Notes under the pieces: model-generated
What the model saw: only the letters and a program-made list of their open reading frames with translations
The model's database searches: none
What the model was told of the DNA's origin: nothing
Shown here: piece by piece, positions 57,707 to 64,000 of the stretch
How the letters are laid out: every line of letters starts with the position of its first letter
How positions within the stretch are numbered: the first letter of the stretch is position 1
Made by a program: the position numbers and the translations under genes
DNA from: Ruegeria haliotis
GTDB taxonomy: Bacteria > Pseudomonadota > Alphaproteobacteria > Rhodobacterales > Rhodobacteraceae
Length of the DNA: 64,000 nt
Direction of reading: 5' to 3'
Assembly (NCBI RefSeq): GCF_013377785.1
Contig: NZ_JABXWT010000004.1
Coordinates: 1 to 64,000 of the forward strand

Positions 57707-58324
57707 ATGACCCAGACCGCCACCATCCTGCGCACAGGCCGGAAATTCGACCAGGTTTTGCGCGGGGCCCGCGAGGTTTTCATGGCGGATGGGTTTGAAG
57801 GGGCAAGCGTGGATGACATCGCACGCGCGGCGGGCGTCTCCAAGGCGACGCTGTACAGCTATTTCCCGGACAAGCGCCTGCTTTTCATGGAGGTCGCCCA
57901 GACCGAATGCAGCCGTATGGCGGAACGTGTTATTTCGATGATCGACGAAACCAAACCCGCACGCGAGGTTCTGACGATCACGGCCAGACAGCTGACGCGC
58001 TTTCTGGTCTCGGATTTCGCGCAGCAGGTTTTTCGGATTTGCGTCGCCGAACGGGACCGGTTCCCTGAACTGGGGCAGGCCTTTTACGAGGCCGGGCCGC
58101 AGAACGGGCAGCGTCAGATGGCGGAGTATCTGGAAAAGGCCGTGCTCAAAGGCGAGTTGGTGATCGAGGATGTCCATATAGCTGCGGAACAATTCTCTGA
58201 ACTCTGCAAGGTGCGGATCTGGACCCGCGCGGCCTTTGGGATACAGAACGACTTTAGCGAAACCGAGATAGACGAGGTCGCGCTGCAGGCAGTGGACATG
58301 TTCATGGCCCGCTACGGCGTTTGA
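57707..58324 (+). CDS. TetR/AcrR-family transcriptional regulator
   Basis: A 205-residue repressor-type protein: helix-turn-helix about residues 25-70 (A-S-V-D-D-I-A-R-A-A-G-V-S-K-A-T-L-Y-S-Y-F) and a C-terminal domain like the AefR/TetR_C_7 group. GAGGAG precedes ATG 57707. It is divergent from the AEC carrier (216-base gap), which is the most likely target. Ligand unknown. Confidence 0.9.
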   Translation: MTQTATILRTGRKFDQVLRGAREVFMADGFEGASVDDIARAAGVSKATLYSYFPDKRLLFMEVAQTECSRMAERVISMIDETKPAREVLTITARQLTRFLVSDFAQQVFRICVAERDRFPELGQAFYEAGPQNGQRQMAEYLEKAVLKGELVIEDVHIAAEQFSELCKVRIWTRAAFGIQNDFSETEIDEVALQAVDMFMARYGV

Positions 58325-58326
58325 CT

Positions 58327-58370
58327 AAAAAATAGATGGTCCACGCCGGATTTTGGGGCACAGACCATCT
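58327..58370 (-). terminator. Rho-independent terminator of the type I secretion operon
   Basis: AGATGGTC (58334-58341) and GACCATCT (58363-58370) form a perfect 8-bp stem with a 21-base loop. Read on the minus strand, the hairpin is followed by ATTTTTTAGTC. It lies about 65 bases after the HlyD gene stop and is also convergent with the TetR gene. Confidence 0.7.
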
Positions 58371-58434
58371 CTCACTCATTAAAATGTATTACTCGGTAAA
58401 GGTTCCCTGAAAGGCATAGGTATTTGAAAAATCC

Positions 58435-59805
58435 TTATTCGATAAAGGTCTTGGCCAGACGGTCGCTGATGGGTTGCGCCAGATAGGCAATCACGGCGCG
58501 TTCACCGGTATTGACGAACAGGTCGGCGGGCATGCCCGGAACCAACTCCAGCGCGGTGACAGCGTCGGGCTGTTCGGCGTCCAGCTTGACCCGCGCTTTG
58601 AAGTAAGCCTCGCCGGTGCGTTCGTCCTCGAGCGCGTCGGCTGAGATGTCAAAGATCTGACCGCTGGCCTCGGGGACGTCGGCTTGGGCAAACGCGGACA
58701 GCCGGATACGGGTTGCCTGCCCGACCCTCAGCTTGTCGATATCGCCGGTTTTAATCCGCGCCTCGACGATGAGTGCCTGATCAGCAGGGACTATATCCAT
58801 GATGCGTTCGCCGGGTCGGATCACGCCGCCCGTTGTCGAAACACCAAGGTTTACGACACGACCACTGGTTGGGGCTACGACTTCGATCCGTTTGCGGCGC
58901 TCAGAACTGCCCGCGAATTGTGGCCGAATCAGATCAAGCTGTGCTTCGACGATCGCCAACTCTCCGGCGAAAACTTCGTCCCGCAGTTTCTGCTGACTGA
59001 TCAGTGTCAGCCTCAGCTCGTGCACCTGGTTTTCTGCCTGCGCGATCTGGGTGCGCAGCGCGGCATCGACGCCGGACAGACGCTCCAGCTCGATTTGCCG
59101 GGCACTGACCCGAGTGACCGCCACAAGACCTTTGTCCAGCAGTGATTGCAGGTTGGCCAGTTCTGTGTGGGTAATCTCGATCTGGTTTTGCGTCGTGCGG
59201 CGCTGCTCATTCAACCCGTCGATCTGATCCTTCAGGCCGGTGATGCGCTGTTCGTTGATTTGAGCCTCGGTGCGGCGGGCGCGGGCCTCGGCGTTGAACA
59301 ATTGCTTCTGTGTCAGGTAGGCCGGATACCAGTGCAGCCGGTCCATGCCATCTTCGAAGGCCGTCAGGGCAGTGGATTCATCGAACCCGGATTGCCCCGC
59401 CATTTGTGCCAGCAGGCGGGCGCGGCGGACGGATAGCTCGCCCAGTTGGCTGCCCAGAACGCTCAGATCCACATCGATATCAGTGCTATCGAGCCGGATC
59501 AGTGGTTGGCCCTTGCGAACAAACTCTCCGTCCGCGACCAGGATCGAGCGGATGATGCCGCCATCCAGATGCTCAACCGTCTTGCGGTCACCTTCAACCA
59601 CGAACGAGGCCGGGGCAACAACGGCGCCATCAAGTTTTGATGCAAAAGCCCAGTAAACGCTGCCGCCGACAAAAACCAGCAACGTACATATCCCGAACAG
59701 CACATAGCGTCCGATGCGCGGGGTTGCGTCTGTGATATCGATCATCTGCGCGTCCTGCACGGACATCGCATGGCCGGACGCATTGCGGGGAACAAGCTGT
59801 GTCAT
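58435..59805 (-). CDS. Type I secretion membrane-fusion protein, HlyD family
   Basis: A 456-residue periplasmic adaptor that joins the ABC exporter to an outer-membrane TolC-like channel. One N-terminal membrane helix (about residues 32-50), a lipoyl/barrel-sandwich half (D-G-G-I-I-R-S-I, about 95-102), long coiled-coil hairpin (about 130-290), second lipoyl half and a beta-barrel ending in a P-I-S-D-R-L tail. ATG 59805 overlaps the exporter stop by four bases. No TolC gene is in the window. Confidence 0.93.
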   Translation of the reverse strand: MTQLVPRNASGHAMSVQDAQMIDITDATPRIGRYVLFGICTLLVFVGGSVYWAFASKLDGAVVAPASFVVEGDRKTVEHLDGGIIRSILVADGEFVRKGQPLIRLDSTDIDVDLSVLGSQLGELSVRRARLLAQMAGQSGFDESTALTAFEDGMDRLHWYPAYLTQKQLFNAEARARRTEAQINEQRITGLKDQIDGLNEQRRTTQNQIEITHTELANLQSLLDKGLVAVTRVSARQIELERLSGVDAALRTQIAQAENQVHELRLTLISQQKLRDEVFAGELAIVEAQLDLIRPQFAGSSERRKRIEVVAPTSGRVVNLGVSTTGGVIRPGERIMDIVPADQALIVEARIKTGDIDKLRVGQATRIRLSAFAQADVPEASGQIFDISADALEDERTGEAYFKARVKLDAEQPDAVTALELVPGMPADLFVNTGERAVIAYLAQPISDRLAKTFIE

Positions 59806-61559
59806 TGGGCAGCTCCTGTGATCTGAGTTGTGGGTGCAGGGTGCGGCACTGGCGCGGCAGTGGGCGATTTTGCTTGACTGTCCAGCACGTTGCGGCGGTT
59901 GACTTTCAGTACATCGTCCTTGTCACCGAACTGGGTCTGGGTACCGTTGCGCATCACCATCACCTTGTTGGCGGCCTGTAATGTGGCCGGGCGGTGGGTC
60001 ATGACAATCGCAATCGCGCCCCGGGCCTGTGCCGACAGGATTGCATCACGCAAGGCTTGTTCGCCCTCGGCATCCAGATCCGAGTTCGGCTCGTCCAGCA
60101 CCAGTACGAACGGATCACCATAAAGCGCCCGCGCCAGAGCCAACCGCTGTCGCTGTCCACCGGACAGAAAGAAACCATGTCCGATCCGGGTCTCATAGCT
60201 ATCAGGTAGTGCACTGGTCATGTCGTGGATACCGGCTTCGCGTGCGGCGCGCAGCACCTCGGCATCGTCGATGGCGGTCGAGAACCGGGCGATGTTCTCG
60301 CGGATGGTTCCGTCAAACAGTTCCACGTCCTGTGGCAGATAGCCGATCTGCTTGCCCAGATCCTCGTGGTTCCATTTGGACATCGGGCTGCCATCCAGCA
60401 GAACTTCGCCCCGCTGTGGGAACCAGATACCCGCCAACATTTTTCCCAGCGTTGTTTTGCCCGAGCCGCTGTGGCCGATCACGGCCAGCACATCCCCTGC
60501 GGCAAGGCTGAAATCTATCGCCCGCACGGTGGCGTTGATGGCGCGCGGCGGTCCGGCCTGCGCGATTTTCACATCCACAGTCTTGAAGGCGCGTGGCAGG
60601 TGCAGGTTGGGTGGCGTTTCCGCGAACTCCTCGGTCAGTGCCTTGATTTTGGTGTAAGAGCCGCGTGCGGCCAGAAACGTGCGCCATTGGCCGATCAACT
60701 GGTCAATCGGAGACAAGGCGCGGGCCAACACGATGGTAGAGGCGATCATCACGCCGGCCGTGGATTCGCCAGTTATTGCAAGTGCAGCACCAAGCCCCAG
60801 GATGGCGGATTGCAGGCCCATGCGAACGGTCTTGGACATCACCGAGAACCCGGCAACGCGATCAGCGGCGCGGGTTTTGTGCCGATGCGCGTCAATCTGC
60901 AAAGCCGTCCAGCGACGGAGCAGATCAGATTTCATACCAAGCGCATGCACCACTTCGGCGTTGCGGTCGCTGGTGTCGAACAGAGCATCCGAGCGTCCAC
61001 GCGCCTGCGATGCCTGCTGCATCGGTGCGCGTGCGCGGGCGTTGTTGATCAGCGCCATGATGGTCAGGGTGATCGCTCCGAACAGTCCGAGCAGGCCAAG
61101 AAGGGGATGCAACACGTACAGAACCATCAAATAGATCGGTATCCAGGGTGCATCAAAAAAGGCGGTCAGGGTCGTGCCCGAGATGAACTCACGAAAGCCG
61201 TTCACGTCCTCGACCAGATTTTCGCCCGCTTCGCTGTTGCCTTGCACCCGGCGGCGCATCGCGGCACCCAGAACGGGGCCCCCCACGGCCATCTCGAACC
61301 GGGCGGCCAAACGGCCGAGAATGCGCATCCGCATCAAGTCCAGGCAAGCGATGACGAGGAACACACCAGCCAACAGAATGGACAGCGCGATCAGTGTCTC
61401 GACGTTCTGGCTGGTCAGGACCCGGTCATAAACCTGCAGCATGTACAACGGTCCGGCCAGCATCAAAAGGTTCAGGAACAAGCTGAAGAAAGCGACCGCG
61501 ACAAAGCCCTTACGCAGCGAAGCCCAGGCAGTCTGGACGGGATTGGATTTCTGTAACAT
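59802..61559 (-). CDS. Type I secretion ABC transporter (PrtD-like permease/ATPase)
   Basis: A 585-residue fused exporter: membrane domain (about 20-310, six helices) and ATPase with Walker A G-H-S-G-S-G-K-T-T, signature L-S-G-G-Q-R-Q-R and Walker B V-L-V-L-D-E-P. There is no C39-like N-terminal domain, as in PrtD/LapB-independent exporters of RTX proteases and lipases. It lies 59 bases after the RTX protein gene and is coupled to the HlyD gene, forming a cargo-exporter-adaptor unit. Confidence 0.94.
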   Translation of the reverse strand: MLQKSNPVQTAWASLRKGFVAVAFFSLFLNLLMLAGPLYMLQVYDRVLTSQNVETLIALSILLAGVFLVIACLDLMRMRILGRLAARFEMAVGGPVLGAAMRRRVQGNSEAGENLVEDVNGFREFISGTTLTAFFDAPWIPIYLMVLYVLHPLLGLLGLFGAITLTIMALINNARARAPMQQASQARGRSDALFDTSDRNAEVVHALGMKSDLLRRWTALQIDAHRHKTRAADRVAGFSVMSKTVRMGLQSAILGLGAALAITGESTAGVMIASTIVLARALSPIDQLIGQWRTFLAARGSYTKIKALTEEFAETPPNLHLPRAFKTVDVKIAQAGPPRAINATVRAIDFSLAAGDVLAVIGHSGSGKTTLGKMLAGIWFPQRGEVLLDGSPMSKWNHEDLGKQIGYLPQDVELFDGTIRENIARFSTAIDDAEVLRAAREAGIHDMTSALPDSYETRIGHGFFLSGGQRQRLALARALYGDPFVLVLDEPNSDLDAEGEQALRDAILSAQARGAIAIVMTHRPATLQAANKVMVMRNGTQTQFGDKDDVLKVNRRNVLDSQAKSPTAAPVPHPAPTTQITGAAQ

Positions 61560-61585
61560 GTGAGGACCCTTTCCGGTGTGGCTAA

Positions 61586-61607
61586 CGGGGCGACGTGTGC
61601 CGCCCCG
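61586..61607 (-). promoter_or_regulatory. GC-rich hairpin between the RTX gene and its exporter
   Basis: CGGGGCG (61586-61592) and CGCCCCG (61601-61607) form a perfect 7-bp stem with an 8-base loop. No T-run follows on the minus strand, so it is not a classic terminator. It may reduce read-through or protect the cargo mRNA, letting the cell make much more cargo than exporter. The role is inferred. Confidence 0.45.
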
Positions 61608-61618
61608 CTGTTGATCGT

Positions 61619-64000
61619 TTACGCGACGAAGTCGTCTTCGGTCAGATCGGCGCTGTCCACGCCCGCCAACCGGAGCGAACCTGCGCTGCCGAATGAGATC
61701 AGGGTGTCATTGCCATCCTGCGAGACGTTCACCGGGGTGTTGAAATCCGGACCAAAATCGTTGAACTGAAGTTGATCCAGACCGACCTCGTAATCTTCGA
61801 TCACGTCGTTGCCGAAATTGGCGCTGAACTGGAACGTGTCAGATCCCTCGCCGCCGACCAGAGTGTCGTCGCCGCCCGCACCAATCAGGATGTTGTCCAG
61901 ATCGCTTCCGATGATCACGTCATCCTCATCCGAACCGATGACATTTTCGATGGACCGCAGCACATCGGTTTCGATCTGGTTGTCGATGACATCCTGACCG
62001 ATGACCCCTGTGCCACCGATGGCGTCCACATCCAGCGTGGCACCCGCATCCACCAGCGTATCCTGCACGACCGGGCCGTTCACGCCCGCCGGTGCATTGT
62101 GCAGATGGATGGCCGAGACCACACCCGGGATCGGCGTGCTCAGGTCGGCCTCATTCAGACCCACAACGCTCAGCTCGCTGGAATAGGTCACTTGGCCGGT
62201 GTTGAGGTCCTGCGTGATGACAACTGTTGCCTCACCAGTCGCATCGCTGTCCGAGGTCGGCCCCGGTTCCTGCGCTGCGTCCAGACTGCTGTTGAGTGTG
62301 ACAGTGCGGATGCCATTTTCGGTCACATCGCCGTCGACCAGCAGTTGCCCACGGATTTCCCCGGCGGGAAAGTCAGAGGTGTGGATGTTGTAATACAGGT
62401 TACCCTGTACAGCCTGTTCCACAAAGGCAGCGCCATCGGCGATGTTCGATCCGAACTGGTCCGGTGCCACGACAACCGCATCCACGACCGAGACGTTAAA
62501 GCCTGTGTCGCGGGTGGCTGTGCCGTTGCCATTGGCGTCCAGCCGCACCTCGACCCCGACATCCAGATCCGAGAAATCGGCTGTGTCGATACCGTCGCCG
62601 CCGTCAATGAAGTCATTGCCCAGACCACCGGTCAGAACATTGTCCGCATCGCCTGCAACCAGCACGTCATCACCCGCACCGCCAAAGATGTCGCCATTGG
62701 TGGTACCCAGATCAACAAAGACATCGTCACCATCGCTCAGCAACACATTGCCGTTGATCACGCCTTCGTCGTCATTGATGATCGTCACGGTGCCCGCATC
62801 CGAGGCATCGATGGCATTGACGGTGCCACGGATTTCACCTTCGTTGAGGACAGCGCCCAACAGGTTCAGGCCACCGTCCACACGCAGACCTGCTGCGGCA
62901 TCCGAGGTATCCGACCCTGCGATCAGGCCTTCGTTGACGACCACTCCGGCAAGGGATGCATCGTCCTGGCTGCTGAAAAGGCGCAGACCGTCGCCGACCT
63001 GATTGCCCTCGACAGCGTCGCCGCGCCCTTGCAAGGTGCCTGTATTCAGGACGGCAGCCGAAACCACATCCCCCGCCACATCGCCGGTTTGCAGCGCAAC
63101 GGCTGAGCCATTGTTGCCTTCGCCTGCGTCCACCAGACCAGAGTTTCTGAAGGTATAGTTGTCAGCCGTACCATCCGCGTAGACAGTGCCGTTGCGCTGA
63201 TTGCCGGTGCCGAGGATGTCGCCTTCGTTGATGACCTCAAGGCCCTCACCATCGATGTTCACTGCACGGCTGTCCGAGGTCACTGTGCCACGGTTGACGA
63301 ACGATCCGCCGCTGTGATCACCGGTGCCGAAGTAGACGCCGTTCTGACCGCCTGCGAATACGCCGGTTTCCTCGTTCACCAGTTGACCCTGGAAATTGAC
63401 GTTGTTCACCGCGCGGAATGCGCCGACGGTGCCGTTTGCGCCTTCCGAGGACACCGTGCCACTGTTGGTGATCGTTCCGGTGAAGGAAGCTGATGCAAAG
63501 CCGCCGCCTTCCTGACGAATGCCTTCCAGACGGATGCCGTCACCGGCTGTGCCCAGGGCAGCGCCCGCGTTCCCACGACCTGCGACGGTGCCAGCGTTGT
63601 CGATTTCGACCTCGCCGTTGCCGTCCTCGGCCAAAGACAGCGAGATGCCAGCGCCGTCATTATGCTCGCCTGCGTCAATCGTACCGGTCGTCAGGTTGTT
63701 GATCGAAAAGTCGCGGGCGGTGTCGTCGGCATAGACGGTGCCGTTGCGCTGATCGCCGGTGCCGAGGATATCGCCGCCATTGATCAGATCAACACCTGAG
63801 CCGTCGATGTTCACTGCGCGGCTGCCCGACTGGATGGTGCCAAAGTTCAGCACGTCCAGATCGTGTTCGCCATTACCGATATACAGGCCATTGCGCGGAC
63901 CTTCGATCACACCGGTCGAGGTGTTCAGGATCTCGCCTTCGGCATTGGCACCATCAGCAATGCGGATACCGGCAGCGGTGCCCTGATTGCTCTCGGTCGA
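61619..64000 (-). CDS. Large RTX/CHRD repeat protein, probable type I secretion substrate (N-terminus outside window)
   Basis: At least 793 residues; the frame is open to the window edge, so the start is missing. From the visible N-terminal side: autotransporter-like beta-helix repeats of about 184 residues (N-G-x-Y-x-G, S-R-A-V-N-I-D-G, G-D-I-L-G-T-G, Q-R-N-G-T-V-Y-A-D), calcium-binding RTX nonapeptides (G-G-A-G-D-D, G-G-L-G-N-D), a CHRD domain (I-H-T-S-D-F-P-A-G-E-I-R-G to I-H-L-H-N-A-P), a second RTX block (G-A-G-G-D-D-T-L-V-G-G-E-G-S-D) and a short C-terminus. It is very acidic, as is usual for calcium-folded exoproteins. Confidence 0.9.
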   Translation of the reverse strand, partial: STESNQGTAAGIRIADGANAEGEILNTSTGVIEGPRNGLYIGNGEHDLDVLNFGTIQSGSRAVNIDGSGVDLINGGDILGTGDQRNGTVYADDTARDFSINNLTTGTIDAGEHNDGAGISLSLAEDGNGEVEIDNAGTVAGRGNAGAALGTAGDGIRLEGIRQEGGGFASASFTGTITNSGTVSSEGANGTVGAFRAVNNVNFQGQLVNEETGVFAGGQNGVYFGTGDHSGGSFVNRGTVTSDSRAVNIDGEGLEVINEGDILGTGNQRNGTVYADGTADNYTFRNSGLVDAGEGNNGSAVALQTGDVAGDVVSAAVLNTGTLQGRGDAVEGNQVGDGLRLFSSQDDASLAGVVVNEGLIAGSDTSDAAAGLRVDGGLNLLGAVLNEGEIRGTVNAIDASDAGTVTIINDDEGVINGNVLLSDGDDVFVDLGTTNGDIFGGAGDDVLVAGDADNVLTGGLGNDFIDGGDGIDTADFSDLDVGVEVRLDANGNGTATRDTGFNVSVVDAVVVAPDQFGSNIADGAAFVEQAVQGNLYYNIHTSDFPAGEIRGQLLVDGDVTENGIRTVTLNSSLDAAQEPGPTSDSDATGEATVVITQDLNTGQVTYSSELSVVGLNEADLSTPIPGVVSAIHLHNAPAGVNGPVVQDTLVDAGATLDVDAIGGTGVIGQDVIDNQIETDVLRSIENVIGSDEDDVIIGSDLDNILIGAGGDDTLVGGEGSDTFQFSANFGNDVIEDYEVGLDQLQFNDFGPDFNTPVNVSQDGNDTLISFGSAGSLRLAGVDSADLTEDDFVA
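63140..64000 (-). repeat. Tandem 552-bp coding repeat in the RTX gene
   Basis: The segment GTTGCGCTGATTGCCGG at 63191 returns, with one base changed, at 63743. The period is exactly 552 bases (184 codons), and flanking protein blocks keep the same spacing. A third unit is partly visible beyond 63900. Near-identity at DNA level over part of the repeat suggests recent duplication or gene conversion. Confidence 0.8.

Noticed and set aside
57491..58192. N-terminal extension of the AEC carrier by 234 codons
   Set aside because: The extension lies antisense to the TetR gene and has no membrane helices; the carrier family starts at ATG 57490.
60225..61556. Long plus-strand open frame of 443 codons opposite the secretion ABC gene
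   Set aside because: The minus strand encodes an intact exporter with all ATPase motifs; the plus-strand product is rich in His, Gln and Arg and matches nothing.
61772..63106. Long plus-strand open frame of 444 codons opposite the RTX gene
   Set aside because: It is the mirror of an acidic, Asp/Gly-rich repetitive gene with biased codons. The protein reads as low-quality sequence with no family features, while the minus strand has clear RTX and CHRD motifs.

Overview
The window looks like a chromosomal segment of a marine alphaproteobacterium of the order Rhodobacterales (Roseobacter group). Supporting signs are the moderately high GC content, short gaps with many ATGA stop/start overlaps, a DUF6478 gene (a family I associate with Rhodobacterales), a BetI-like regulator beside a Pot-type importer, and many transporters for small organic solutes. 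There is no rRNA, CRISPR array, insertion sequence or phage module. One tRNA gene, tRNA-Pro(CGG), is present.

Left part (1-13 kb): a membrane-anchored LuxR-type regulator; a divergent Lrp regulator/LysE exporter pair; thiC behind a clear TPP riboswitch; then a quaternary/tertiary amine utilisation cluster. That cluster has a TetR/BetI-like repressor, a perfect 18-bp palindrome as probable operator, a complete Pot-type ABC importer, a trimethylamine-dehydrogenase-family flavoenzyme with its catalytic triad and 4Fe-4S cysteines, and a Rieske oxygenase of the betaine-demethylating type. It is followed by a truncated class-III aminotransferase.

Accessory stretch (13-18.8 kb): low gene density, a SUMF1-domain protein, a TopAI/YjhQ-like toxin-antitoxin pair, a frameshifted methyltransferase, orphan proteins and a family of degenerate intergenic repeats, ending at tRNA-Pro.

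Core stretch (18.9-43 kb): an RlmL-like rRNA methyltransferase, the full Na+-translocating NADH:quinone reductase operon nqrABCDEF, a two-gene nucleotide-sugar unit (UDP-sugar dehydrogenase and UDP-glucuronate-type epimerase), a PP1-like phosphatase, a CBS protein, then the NQR maturation genes apbE and nqrM. These are followed by a sulfatase-superfamily enzyme, a sphingosine-phosphate-lyase-like PLP enzyme with a DUF819 membrane protein, the gpmI-envC-ctpA cell-envelope operon, a DHA2 exporter and two small conserved genes.

Right part (43-64 kb): a 1035-residue ABC-exporter-like protein whose nucleotide-binding motifs are destroyed and which carries a large insertion and a C-terminal cyclic-nucleotide-like domain; its gene overlaps one for a CPBP intramembrane protease. 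Then come accD-folC, zapE-bestrophin, an MFS carrier, a HAD phosphatase, the fghA-sthA-yaiI operon, an AEC carrier, a TetR regulator, and a type I secretion system (ABC exporter and HlyD adaptor) downstream of its likely cargo. The cargo is a large RTX/CHRD protein built of about 184-residue repeats that runs off the end of the window.

The parts connect in three ways: uptake and N-demethylation of methylated amines produces formaldehyde, which FghA can help oxidise; NQR, ApbE and NqrM form one sodium-motive respiratory module; and the nucleotide-sugar genes and the RTX secretion locus both point to surface or biofilm material. The strongest candidates for undescribed biology are the degenerate ABC/CPBP pair, the amine cluster, and the repeat-rich secreted protein.
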